Positions 14,667-23,302 of a stretch of 64,000 bases of DNA are shown piece by piece. The notes below the pieces were generated by a model, which had not been told where the DNA came from, searched no databases, and saw only the letters and a list, made by a program, of their open reading frames with translations. The position numbers were made by a program, and so were the translations under genes. Origin of the DNA: Streptomyces humicola. GTDB lineage: Bacteria > Actinomycetota > Actinomycetes > Streptomycetales > Streptomycetaceae. Location of the stretch: contig NZ_JANFNG010000001.1 in NCBI RefSeq assembly GCF_024436035.1, positions 513,689 through 577,688 on the forward strand, in the 5' to 3' direction. Each line of letters starts with the position of its first letter. Within the stretch, counting starts at the first letter, position 1.

Positions 14667-15590
14667 TTGCGTTTCGACTCGACCGGAAAAGTCTCGCTCG
14701 ACCACATCTACACCCAGCCCGATCCGCGCGCGTACTTCACCGTGCTGCGCGGGCTCGACTACGGCGTTCCGCAGCGCGCGAAGCCCTACTTCGCCAAGCT
14801 GATCGAGGAGTACCGGGAGTCGCAGCGCGTACCGGTCCCGAAAGTGCTCGACATCGGCTGCTCGTACGGGATCAACGCCGCCCTGCTGAAATACGACGCG
14901 ACGATGGACGAACTGTACGACCGCTACGGGAATGGAGGTGCGAACGGTGGCGCGAGCGGCGGCATCGACGCGAGGACGCGCGAGGCACTGCTCGCCCACG
15001 ACCGGGAGCTGTCCCGCTCGCGCCGGCCCGCACTGCGTACCCGCTTCGTCGGTCTCGACGCCTCCGCAAGCGCGCTGGCGTATGCGCTCGAAGCGGGGTT
15101 TCTCGACGACGCGATCCACGCCGACCTGGAGGAGCACGACCCCACCCCGCTTCAGCGTGCCCGGCTCGCCGGAACGGACCTGGTGATCTCGACGGGCTGC
15201 CTCGGATACGTCACGGAACGGACGCTCACCCGCGTCGTCAGAGCCCAGAGCGGCGGCCGGCCCTGGATGGCCCACTTCCTGCTGCGGATGTTCCCCATCG
15301 ACCCCGTCGACCGGGCCCTGGCCAGGCTCGGATATCGCACCGTCCCCGTGGGAGAGGCGGTCAGGCAGCGGCGGTTCGCCTCCGCGGAGGAGCAGGAGCT
15401 CGTCCTCGGGACGATGTCGTCGGCCGGGGTGGATGCGAAGGGCATGGAGGAGGAAGGCTGGCTGTACGCACAGCTCTACATATCCCGGCCGTCAGGCCCT
15501 GAGGACACCCCAGGACCCCACCGCCCCCACGATCTCCACGATCTCCACGACCTCCACGACCCCCACGATCCGAATCGGGAACAGAATTGA
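14667..15590 (+). CDS. Class I SAM-dependent methyltransferase
   Basis: 307 residues from a TTG at 14667, chosen because GGAGGAG lies 8 nt upstream; earlier frame is not coding-like. SAM motif I is VLDIGCSYGINAALL, then an acidic residue after RFVGLDAS, and the later motif TDLVISTGCLGYVT. The last ~20 residues are a low-complexity His-Asp-Leu repeat. It ends 2 nt before the acyltransferase start, so the two are coupled. In context it probably N- or O-methylates the product or substrate of the adjacent dioxygenase. Confidence 0.8.
   Translation: MRFDSTGKVSLDHIYTQPDPRAYFTVLRGLDYGVPQRAKPYFAKLIEEYRESQRVPVPKVLDIGCSYGINAALLKYDATMDELYDRYGNGGANGGASGGIDARTREALLAHDRELSRSRRPALRTRFVGLDASASALAYALEAGFLDDAIHADLEEHDPTPLQRARLAGTDLVISTGCLGYVTERTLTRVVRAQSGGRPWMAHFLLRMFPIDPVDRALARLGYRTVPVGEAVRQRRFASAEEQELVLGTMSSAGVDAKGMEEEGWLYAQLYISRPSGPEDTPGPHRPHDLHDLHDLHDPHDPNREQN
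15528..15572 (+). repeat. 9-bp coding tandem repeat, five copies
   Basis: CACGATCTC-type units at 15528, 15537, 15546, 15555 and 15564 (with CACGACCTC and CACGACCCC variants). They encode the HDLHDLHDLHDPHDP tail of the methyltransferase. Confidence 0.9.
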
Positions 15591-15592
15591 TC

Positions 15593-17413
15593 ATGAGCCA
15601 GGGAACGGCAGCCACCCCGACCTTCGCCCTCGAGGACACCCTGCCGCGCGTGCCGCTGCCCACGCTGGAGGAGAGCTGTGAGAGGTTCCTCGCCTGGTGC
15701 GCGCCGCTGCTGACCGAGGCGGAGCTGGCGGCGACCGAGGCGGAGGTCGCCGCCTTCCTGCGGCCCGGCGGCCCCGGCCGGATGCTGCACGCGGCGCTGG
15801 AGGAGTACGACGCCACCGAAGGCGTGCACAGCTGGCTCGACACCTTCTGGCCCTACCGATACCTGGGCCGCCGGGACAGGATCGCGCTCAACGCCAACTT
15901 CTTCTTCCTGTTCCGCGACTCGGACCTGCCACAGGTCGAACGGGCCGCTGGGCTCATCGCCGCGGCCGTCCACTACAAGCGCCGGCTCGACCGGGAGCTC
16001 ATCGAGCCGGTGGTGCAGCGCGGGCAGCCCCAGTCGATGGAGCAGAACAAGTTCCTCTTCTCCACCACACGGATTCCCGGGACGGAACAGGACACCGTCC
16101 GCGCCCCCTACACCGATCAGTGGCCCGGCCCCTCCGAAGCGCGGCACATCGTGGTGTTCTTCCGCGGCGCCATGTTCCGGATGGACGTGCTCGGCCCCGA
16201 CGGCGTGCCGCACAGCCTGGCCGACCTCGAAGCGGGACTGCGCGCCGTGATGAAGGCCGCAGCCGAGCGGCCCGTCGCCGCGGATGCCCCGGTGGGCCAC
16301 CTGACCACCATGGCCCGCGCGCAGTGGGCGGCCGCACGACAGTCCCTGCTCGCCTGCGACCCCGGCAACGCGGAGGCGCTGGACGCGGTCGAGACCGCGC
16401 TGTTCTGCCTCTGCCTGGAGGACTGCGCGCCTGCCGACACTCAGCAGGCCTGCGACCAGCTGCTCTACGGTGACGGCGGCAACCGCTGGTTCGACAAGGC
16501 CCTCTCCCTGATCGTGTTCGGCGACGGCCGGGCGGGCATCAACGTGGAGCACTGCGGCCTCGACGGAACCACCATCCTCGGCTTCGTCGACGCCCTGCTC
16601 GACACCCCCGCCGAGGAGCAGTCCCGACGGTCAGGGGCCCGCACTCAGGGCCCGCCGAAGCCGTCGCCCGTCGTCTTCGAGCTCGACGAGGCCCTGCGGG
16701 CGCACGTGCGCTCCGCCGCCGACGCCTTCGCCGCGTACGGGAAGAACACCGCCACCGCCATCGTGTCGTTCGAGGACTTCGGCAGCAACACAGCCAAGGC
16801 GCTCGGTGTCTCGCCCGACGCGTTCGTTCAGTGCGCCTACCAGCTCGCCCACCGGCGCGCCAAAGGCCACCTGGGTGCCACGTACGAGTCGATCGCCACT
16901 CGGCAGTGGCGGCGCGGGCGGACCGAGGCGATGCGTGTCGTCACCGCCGAGATGCAGCGGTTCGCGGCGGCTATGGACGATCCGGCGGCGCACGCGGACG
17001 CCCGGCGCTCCGCGTTCCGGGCCGCCGCCGAGAAACATGTGGCGCGCGCGAAGGAGTGCCAGGCCGGGCAGGCGCCCGAGCAGCACCTGTGGGAGCTGGA
17101 GCTGATCCAGCGCAGGCGCGGAACGGAGCTGGGGGTGACCGAACAACCCGCCCTGTACCGCAGCCCGGGCTGGCTCACGATGCGCGACGACTATCTGAGC
17201 ACCAGTTCCGCGCCGTCCGCCAACATCCAGTACTTCGGCTTCGGTTCGACCAGCAGCCGCTGCATCGGCGTCGCTTATGTACTGCTGCCCGAGCGGCTCA
17301 ACCTCTACCTGAGCACGCCGCTGCCGGTGGCGGGCGAGATGCGCGCGTTCGCCGACAGCCTCCGCGCGGCGGTCGGCGAACTGTGTGAGCTGATGGCGGC
17401 GGATCACGGATAG
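15593..17413 (+). CDS. Choline/carnitine O-acyltransferase family protein
   Basis: 606 residues, the usual size of this two-lobed family. The catalytic His is H320 in NVEHCGLDGTT. Flanking landmarks are RYLGRRDRIALNANFFFLF, the LYGDGGNRWFDKALSLIV strand before the His, and a C-terminal Ser/Thr-rich patch (FGSTSSRCIG). These enzymes move acyl groups between CoA and the hydroxyl of carnitine or choline. They are rare in bacteria and mostly found in biosynthetic settings. Last gene of the dioxygenase-methyltransferase-acyltransferase operon. I infer that it acylates the hydroxyl put on by the dioxygenase. Confidence 0.87.
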   Translation: MSQGTAATPTFALEDTLPRVPLPTLEESCERFLAWCAPLLTEAELAATEAEVAAFLRPGGPGRMLHAALEEYDATEGVHSWLDTFWPYRYLGRRDRIALNANFFFLFRDSDLPQVERAAGLIAAAVHYKRRLDRELIEPVVQRGQPQSMEQNKFLFSTTRIPGTEQDTVRAPYTDQWPGPSEARHIVVFFRGAMFRMDVLGPDGVPHSLADLEAGLRAVMKAAAERPVAADAPVGHLTTMARAQWAAARQSLLACDPGNAEALDAVETALFCLCLEDCAPADTQQACDQLLYGDGGNRWFDKALSLIVFGDGRAGINVEHCGLDGTTILGFVDALLDTPAEEQSRRSGARTQGPPKPSPVVFELDEALRAHVRSAADAFAAYGKNTATAIVSFEDFGSNTAKALGVSPDAFVQCAYQLAHRRAKGHLGATYESIATRQWRRGRTEAMRVVTAEMQRFAAAMDDPAAHADARRSAFRAAAEKHVARAKECQAGQAPEQHLWELELIQRRRGTELGVTEQPALYRSPGWLTMRDDYLSTSSAPSANIQYFGFGSTSSRCIGVAYVLLPERLNLYLSTPLPVAGEMRAFADSLRAAVGELCELMAADHG

Positions 17414-17467
17414 CGGGTCAGGTCCGCCACAGTGCTGCTGGAGCCGGACGGAGCGCCGGTGCCGTTG

Positions 17468-17519
17468 ACGACATGGTTGATCGTCCCCCTTCTTCGGAGG
17501 GAGACGGTCACCATGTCGT
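17468..17519. terminator. Long imperfect hairpin between convergent operons
   Basis: Outer arms ACGACATGGT (17468-17477) and ACCATGTCGT (17510-17519) are perfect. Inner arms continue with a one-base bulge through GATCGTCCCCCT, pairing 10 of 12, with a TCTTCGG-region loop. It sits 54 bp past the acyltransferase stop and 83 bp before the FdhF stop, and likely terminates both. Confidence 0.7.
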
Positions 17520-17602
17520 GCAGCTGGACACCGGAGCGTCGTTCCTAACCTCCACGTCCACTTGGTTTGCGTCACAACCGCGGGGACGACGGGACACCGG
17601 GC

Positions 17603-19915
17603 TCAGGTCGCGGGTTCCAGCCGGACCACGACGGACTTGTTCGTCGGCGTGTTGCTGACCTCGGCTGTGGAGTCCAGCGGCACCAGGACGTTCACCTCGG
17701 GGTAGTACGCCGCCACGCAGCCGCGCGGGGTGGGGTACCGCACAGTGCGGAAGCTCCGGGCGCGGCGCTCGCCGTCGGTGAAGACGCTGACGATGTCGAC
17801 GAGGTCGCCGTCGTGCAGGCCGTGGGCCCGAAGGTCCGCCGCGTTGACGAACAGGACGCGTCGCCCGCCCTTGATCCCGCGGTAGCGGTCGTCCAGCCCA
17901 TAGACGGTCGTGTTGAACTGGTCGTGGGCGCGTACGGTCGTCAGCAGCAGGTGCCCGTCCGGCACCTCCACCGCGGTCGGCGGGTTGACGGTGAAGCGTG
18001 CCTTGCCGGTGGCCGTGGGGAAGGTGCGCGAATCGTACGGGCCCCTCGGCAACATGAAGCCGCCGGGTTGCGCGACGCGCTCCTCGTACGCGTGGAAGCC
18101 GGGAACGACATGCTCGATGTGCTTGCGGATCCTCGCGTAGTCGTCACCCATCGCGCGCCAGTCGACGACGTCGTCGTCGCCGAACAGTGCGCGGCCGAGG
18201 CCGGTGACGATGGCGACCTCACTGCGCAGCTGCGGTGATCCCGGTATGAGCCGTCCACGGGAGGCGTGCACCATGCTCATCGAGTCCTCGACGGTCACGA
18301 ACTGCTCTCCGCGGGCCTGGATGTCGCGTTCGGTGCGGCCCAGGCAGGGCAGGATCAGCGCTTCCTTCCCATGACACAGGTGGGAGCGGTTGAGCTTGGT
18401 GGCCACATGGACGGTGAGCGCACAGTTGGCCATCGCGGACTCGGTGACCTCGGTGTCGGGCGTCGCGGCGACGAAGTTCCCCCCGAGGGCGAAGAAGACG
18501 TCGGCCTTTCCGTCGCGCATGGCGCGGATCGAGTCCACGGTGTCCCAGCCGTGCTTGCTCGGTGGGTCGAAGCCGAACTCGTCGCGCAGCCTGTCGAGGA
18601 ACGCATCGGGCATCTTCTCCCAGATGCCCATCGTGCGGTCGCCCTGCACGTTGCTGTGGCCACGGATCGGCGACGGCCCGGCGCCGGGACGCCCGATGTT
18701 GCCGCGCAGCAGCAGGAAGTTGACGATCTCGCGAATGGTGGCGACGGCGTTGCGGTGCTGGGTGAGCCCCATCGCCCAGCAGACGACGACGCTGCGCGCC
18801 GCGAGCACGTCCGTGGCGAGATTGCCGATCTGCTTGCGGGACAGGCCGCTCAGCGTCTCGAGCGTCGGCCAGTCGAGCGCACGCCACGCGGCCGCCGCGG
18901 CCGCGAAGCCGTCGCAGTGGCGCGCGATGAAGTCGTGGTCGAGCACGGTGCCCGGGCGCGCGTCCTCGCGTTCGACGAGTGTTCGGTTGAGCGCGGCGAA
19001 CAGTGCGAGATCGCCGTTGACGCGCACCGGCAGGTACCGGTCGGCGAGCTTGGTGCCGGGGCCCGCAAGACCGCGTGGTGTCTGCGGGTTGTGAAAACGG
19101 CCGAAACCGGCCTCCGGCAGCGGGTTGACGGCGGCGATGCGTGCGCCGCGCCGCTTGGCCTGTTCCAGCGCGGTGAGCATCCGGGGATGGCAGGTACCGG
19201 GATTCTGGCCGACGATGATGATCAACTCGGCGTGGTCGGTGATGTCGGTGAGCGAGACCACGCCCTTGCTGATGCCGATCGTCTCGGAGAGCGCCGCGCC
19301 GCTGGATTCGTGGCACATGTTGGAGCAGTCGGGCAGGTTGTTGGTGCCGAACCGGCGCGCCAGCAACTGGTAGACGAACGCCGCCTCGTTGCTCGTCCTG
19401 CCGCTGGTGTAGAACACGGCGCGGTTCGGATCGTCCAGTGCCTTCAGCCGGTCGCCGATGAGCGCGGTCGCTTCGTCCCACCCGATCGGCGTGTAGTGCG
19501 TCGCACCGGGGGCGAGGTGCATCGGCTCGGTGAGCCGGCCGTTGTGCTCCAGCCAGTGGTGGTCCTGGGCCCGCAGCTCGGCGACGGAGTGCGCGGCGAA
19601 GAACTCCGCGCCGACGCGCTTGCGCGTCGCCTCCCACGCGACGGCTTTCGCTCCGTTCTCGCAGAACTCCGCCTTCTTGCGGTGTTCGGGACCTGGATCG
19701 GCCCAGGCGCAGCTGGGGCAGTCGAAACCGTCGGTCTGGTTAACCTTCAGCAGTGTCTGCAGGCTGCGCTTCGGGCCCATCTCGGCGAGCGAGTACCGCA
19801 CCGACTCCGCGATGCCGCGCACGCCGACGCTGGACGTCTTCGGAGGGCCGACTTGAGGATTGTGTTCCGGCTTCGGTTCCGGGTTCTGTTGTGCGGGCGG
19901 CGGTGGGCCGGCCAT
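17603..19915 (-). CDS. FdhF/YdeP-type molybdopterin oxidoreductase
   Basis: 770 residues. The N-terminus has a Pro-rich lead, then DGFDCPSCAWADP, which holds only two of the Cys of the usual FeS motif. Domain with CSNMCHESSG has the Cys expected to ligate Mo. The GQNPGTCHPRMLTAL and GNIGRPGAGPSPIRGHSNVQ segments bind the pterin dinucleotides. The C-terminal MoCo-binding beta-barrel (FNTTVYGLDDRYRGI) is intact. This is the formate dehydrogenase-like FdhF/YdeP clade whose substrate is generally unproven; E. coli YdeP is linked to acid resistance. No accessory FdhD is nearby. Confidence 0.87.
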   Translation of the reverse strand: MAGPPPPAQQNPEPKPEHNPQVGPPKTSSVGVRGIAESVRYSLAEMGPKRSLQTLLKVNQTDGFDCPSCAWADPGPEHRKKAEFCENGAKAVAWEATRKRVGAEFFAAHSVAELRAQDHHWLEHNGRLTEPMHLAPGATHYTPIGWDEATALIGDRLKALDDPNRAVFYTSGRTSNEAAFVYQLLARRFGTNNLPDCSNMCHESSGAALSETIGISKGVVSLTDITDHAELIIIVGQNPGTCHPRMLTALEQAKRRGARIAAVNPLPEAGFGRFHNPQTPRGLAGPGTKLADRYLPVRVNGDLALFAALNRTLVEREDARPGTVLDHDFIARHCDGFAAAAAAWRALDWPTLETLSGLSRKQIGNLATDVLAARSVVVCWAMGLTQHRNAVATIREIVNFLLLRGNIGRPGAGPSPIRGHSNVQGDRTMGIWEKMPDAFLDRLRDEFGFDPPSKHGWDTVDSIRAMRDGKADVFFALGGNFVAATPDTEVTESAMANCALTVHVATKLNRSHLCHGKEALILPCLGRTERDIQARGEQFVTVEDSMSMVHASRGRLIPGSPQLRSEVAIVTGLGRALFGDDDVVDWRAMGDDYARIRKHIEHVVPGFHAYEERVAQPGGFMLPRGPYDSRTFPTATGKARFTVNPPTAVEVPDGHLLLTTVRAHDQFNTTVYGLDDRYRGIKGGRRVLFVNAADLRAHGLHDGDLVDIVSVFTDGERRARSFRTVRYPTPRGCVAAYYPEVNVLVPLDSTAEVSNTPTNKSVVVRLEPAT

Positions 19916-19931
19916 GTTCGCCTCTGTACGT

Positions 19932-20071
19932 CTATACGGGCCAGTGGAAACCGAGGGAGAAGTTGACCGCGACCGCGAACGCCAGGTAGTCGAACAGCTC
20001 CTGCAGCCCGTACATCAGGTATCCGGTGCCGAGACCGAAGAAGCCGAGAGCGGCCGCGGGGCCGCGGCCGC
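19932..20071 (-). pseudogene. Membrane-protein C-terminal remnant upstream of the molybdoenzyme
   Basis: A minus-strand frame of about 44 codons ending at a TAG (19932-19934) reads FFGLGTGYLMYGLQELFDYL and then FAVAVNFSLGFHWPV. This looks like the last membrane helix and tail of an integral membrane protein. It is preceded by an in-frame stop and has no ribosome site. The sequence at 20050-20071 is a pure-GC inverted repeat (GCGGCCGCGG-gg-CCGCGGCCGC). I do not recognise the family. A tiny real gene starting at an internal ATG cannot be excluded. Confidence 0.35.
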
Positions 20072-20203
20072 ATCAGTGCTCCCGCCGTTGCCCCTTTTAG
20101 GGTCTTTGGGGTGATCGTACCCCCGCTGGCGCGGCCCGCGGCTTGGCTACGTGATGTGCCCGTCCGGCCGCCGAGAGTGCATGCCGGCGGCCGGACGGTG
20201 CGG

Positions 20204-20485
20204 TCAGCGGCTGTAGCGCATGAACGCGCGCACCATGTGGCACGTCGTGTCGGAGGGCGGATGCACTCCGATCCGGGCGGCCGTGGTCCGTATCGTGCGG
20301 TTCGGTGCCTGCTCGGGACGGTGGAAGCCGGTGTCGAGCAGGGCGATGGCCAGGCGCATGGCCTTGAGCCGGCGATTGTGGGTTATGTACCACTCACGTG
20401 GGCGTCCGGGAGGCAGGGGCTTCTTCTGCAGCGGTGTCGTCGTCGGGGGCGTTGTCGCAGGGTTCGCGGGTACGGCAGCGGCCAT
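20204..20485 (-). CDS. Small conserved actinobacterial protein
   Basis: 93 residues with a perfect AGGAGG 6 nt before the ATG at 20485. Thr/Pro-rich first third, then a conserved-looking basic stretch (REWYITHNRRLKAMRLAIAL) and a tail ARIGVHPPSDTTCHMVRAFM. The arginine-rich helical character suggests nucleic-acid or protein binding. No known domain recognised. Confidence 0.65.
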   Translation of the reverse strand: MAAAVPANPATTPPTTTPLQKKPLPPGRPREWYITHNRRLKAMRLAIALLDTGFHRPEQAPNRTIRTTAARIGVHPPSDTTCHMVRAFMRYSR

Positions 20486-20604
20486 CGGCGTCCTCCTGAG
20501 GCGGTCCGGGACGTTCTCGGACTGCTTCGATTTTACTGTCGGGTACTGACAATGGCCGCTGGCCCGACGGCACTTGAGGCGCCCGCGGCGGTACGGTGAG
20601 CGGC

Positions 20605-20970
20605 ATGGAGATCTGGATCAACCCGGCGTGCTCGAAGTGCCGCAGCGCGATCGAGCTGCTCGATGCGGAGGGCGCCGAATACACCGTGCGGCGTTACCTC
20701 GACGACGTTCCCAGCGAGGAGGAGATCCGCGCGGTGCTCGACCGGCTCGGGCTCGAACCGTGGGAGATCACGCGCACTCAGGAGGCGGACGCGAAGGCGC
20801 TCGGGCTGAAGGAGTGGGCCCGCGACGAGGCCTCCCGCGACCGGTGGATTGCGGCGCTCGCCGGGCACCCGAAGCTCATCCAGCGTCCGATCATCACCGC
20901 GGACGACGGAACGGCGGTGGTGGCCCGTACCGGGGAGGCGGTCCACGACGCGCTCAAGCGCACCGCCTGA
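20605..20970 (+). CDS. ArsC/Spx-type thioredoxin-fold reductase
   Basis: 121 residues, the standard ArsC/YffB length. C-x-x-C near the N-terminus (NPACSKCRSAIELL) and the typical ArsC loop HPKLIQRPIITADDG with the anion-binding Arg. Members reduce arsenate using glutaredoxin-type thiols or act as thiol reductases. The C-x-x-C and absence of other ars genes make an arsenate role uncertain. The ATG at 20605 is preferred over a GTG 9 nt upstream. Confidence 0.85.
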   Translation: MEIWINPACSKCRSAIELLDAEGAEYTVRRYLDDVPSEEEIRAVLDRLGLEPWEITRTQEADAKALGLKEWARDEASRDRWIAALAGHPKLIQRPIITADDGTAVVARTGEAVHDALKRTA

Positions 20971-20993
20971 CGGCCGGCCACCGACGCTGCGGC

Positions 20994-23297
20994 TCAGAAC
21001 GTGCTCAGTGCGCTCGTCACGGGAGCCCGGGCGGCGCGCCGGGCCGGCACGACGCAGACGCAGACCGCCGCGGCGACCGCCAGGGCTCCGGCCAGCAGCA
21101 GCGTCCACGGTGACGGCGTCTGGGCGATTCCGGCGCCGACGCCGCTCGCGCGGCCCTGCAGATTGATCAGGGCGTCCGAGGCCACGACCCCGAGGCCGGT
21201 CCCCACGACCACGGCCACCAGGGTGAGCAGACCCGTGCCGGTCACGACGACGGTGGCGATCTGTCGTGGCGTCAGTCCCATGGCCCGCAGCACGCCGACG
21301 TCCCGGGTGTGATCGCGCAGCGCGTGGCTGGTCGCCGTGACCAGTTCGACCAGACCGATCAGCGCGAGGACGGCGACGAGCCCGACGACGACCACGCGAA
21401 CCGGCCCGAGCTGGTCGGCCGGGTCGGCGGTCGGACGGACGTCGAGCCGCCCGTGCGAGGCCGCGGTCAGGCCGGCGCGCACCGCGTCGGCGTTGGCACC
21501 CGGCCGCAACACCAGGGCGTAGTACTGAGGGCGCGGCAGGCCGCCGGGGCCTTCGAGGGCGTCGAGGTTCACCGAGAGCATGTCGCCGTTGTGATCGGGT
21601 TCGATGCTGCGGCCGACGATGTGCAGGATGTGCGGGGTTCCGCCGGCCATGACGCGCACCCACTGCCCGACCGAGACATGCATCAGGTCGAGCGCTCCCT
21701 GGCCCGCCACCGCCTCGTCCGTGTCGCGGATGCCACGGCCTTCGGCGACAGCGAAGGGGTAGGGGTGCGCGGACGTGCCGAGGGCGCGCATGGTGATGCT
21801 CGTCGTCTCCCCGGGCACCAGCGCCTGGATCTCGACGCCGGGATACGCGGCGGCGACGCCGGGCCGGCGGTTCAGCAGCCGCTGCGCCGAGGCGTCGTCC
21901 AGGCCGGTCGGCCTGGCGGTCAGCGGTGCGGCGAGGCCCACGCGTTGCGGGTGCTGCTGGAAACCGTCGAGCGTGGCCCAGCCGCCCAGCGCCACCGTGA
22001 TCATCAGCACCGGTATCGCCAGCCGCGACACCGTCAGTGAGGCACGCAGTGGCCGGTGGAAGGCGTCACGGGCGCCGAGGACGAGGGCGGGAGGCAGCCG
22101 CAGCAACAGAGCGAGGCGGGCCAGGCGGGACATGCGGCCCGCGGGGCGGTCGGAGCGCACGGTGGGCACGGCCGGCACGCGTCCGGCCCGCCACGCAGGA
22201 AGGGCCGTGGCCAGGCCGATGCTCAGCACCACCCCGAATCCCGTCGCGACGATCGCATCCAGGTGGTCCGGCTGGCCCTGCCACAGCACCATCGACTGTC
22301 CCAGCGGACCGGGCAGCAGCGGGCCGAGCAGGCTCGCCGCCGCCGAACCGAGGGCGAACCCGGCGACCGCGAGGGCCGTGTGCTCGTAGAGGAACAACCG
22401 GACGATCTGGGCCGGAGTGAACCCGACGGCCTTGAGCATCGCGATGTCCTGCACCTGGGCGAGCACGCGGCCGCCCGCTCCGCCGGCCATGGCCAGCGCT
22501 GCTGCCAGCAACGCCACGAGCCCGAAGACCCCGAGCATCAGTCCGAGCAGCCGGTTGCCGAGGTCCATCGCGCTGCGCACCTGTTGCCAGGTGGACACCT
22601 CGGCGACCTGGGCGCTGCCGAGTGCGTTGACGGCTTCCTGGGCGGTGAAATCCGTGGCGGCGGGGTCGGCGAGGCGCAGGCCGATGGCCTGCTGGGTACG
22701 CGCGGGGTCGGGCTCGATCCGGTCAAGGGTGGCGGGAAGCACCCAGCCGATGCCGGGCGTCCAGTCGGGATAGGGGCCCTGGTCGGCGGTATCGGCGGTG
22801 CCGAGCACCCGCAGGGTGTGGGTGGTGCCGTCGACGCTGCGGACGGTGACGTCGTCGCCGACGCCGGCCCATACCGAGTGGGCGAGCGAACTCTCCAGCA
22901 CGACCCCGTCGGTGACCGACGGGGTCAGCCACCGGCCGGTCTGCACCAGCGGCCGGGAGACGGCCGGCAGGGCGGGGCCGACGGCCCGCAGTTCGAGTGA
23001 GACCTTCTCCGCGCTGCGCACCAGGGTGCTGGGCGCGGTCCGGTACGGTCCGGCGACCGCAGTGACGCCGTCGAGGCGGGCGAGGGGAGAGGTGTTGACT
23101 CCCGGGCGCACGTGCAGCCACACGTGGCTGCCGTGCGACTGCTTGAAGATCCGTTGCCAGGGGTTGGTGGCATCGACCAGGAGCGCGTCGGCCAGGATCA
23201 GGGAGACCGCGACGACTGCGGTGACCAGCACCATCAGCGCGGCCTGAGCCCGGTGTGCACGGAGGTCGGCGAGCTCCCAGCGGAGGACTGCACGCAT
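20994..23297 (-). CDS. ABC exporter permease, FtsX/MacB-like
   Basis: 767 residues. An N-terminal helix (residues about 18-38) is followed by a large extracytoplasmic domain, then a block of three helices around residues 250-365. A second extracytoplasmic domain and a last three-helix block follow (about 630-760), giving the duplicated FtsX architecture. It begins 5 nt after the ATPase stop and forms an exporter with it, controlled by the PadR regulator at the head of the operon. Likely substrates are lipophilic drugs, peptides or lipids. Confidence 0.85.
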   Translation of the reverse strand: MRAVLRWELADLRAHRAQAALMVLVTAVVAVSLILADALLVDATNPWQRIFKQSHGSHVWLHVRPGVNTSPLARLDGVTAVAGPYRTAPSTLVRSAEKVSLELRAVGPALPAVSRPLVQTGRWLTPSVTDGVVLESSLAHSVWAGVGDDVTVRSVDGTTHTLRVLGTADTADQGPYPDWTPGIGWVLPATLDRIEPDPARTQQAIGLRLADPAATDFTAQEAVNALGSAQVAEVSTWQQVRSAMDLGNRLLGLMLGVFGLVALLAAALAMAGGAGGRVLAQVQDIAMLKAVGFTPAQIVRLFLYEHTALAVAGFALGSAAASLLGPLLPGPLGQSMVLWQGQPDHLDAIVATGFGVVLSIGLATALPAWRAGRVPAVPTVRSDRPAGRMSRLARLALLLRLPPALVLGARDAFHRPLRASLTVSRLAIPVLMITVALGGWATLDGFQQHPQRVGLAAPLTARPTGLDDASAQRLLNRRPGVAAAYPGVEIQALVPGETTSITMRALGTSAHPYPFAVAEGRGIRDTDEAVAGQGALDLMHVSVGQWVRVMAGGTPHILHIVGRSIEPDHNGDMLSVNLDALEGPGGLPRPQYYALVLRPGANADAVRAGLTAASHGRLDVRPTADPADQLGPVRVVVVGLVAVLALIGLVELVTATSHALRDHTRDVGVLRAMGLTPRQIATVVVTGTGLLTLVAVVVGTGLGVVASDALINLQGRASGVGAGIAQTPSPWTLLLAGALAVAAAVCVCVVPARRAARAPVTSALSTF

Positions 23298-23302
23298 CCG
23301 GG

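Noticed and set aside
13914-15590. A 558-residue fusion of dioxygenase shadow and methyltransferase
   Set aside because: The first ~250 residues are an Arg/Pro-rich shadow of the dioxygenase; the methyltransferase begins at the TTG at 14667 behind GGAGGAG.
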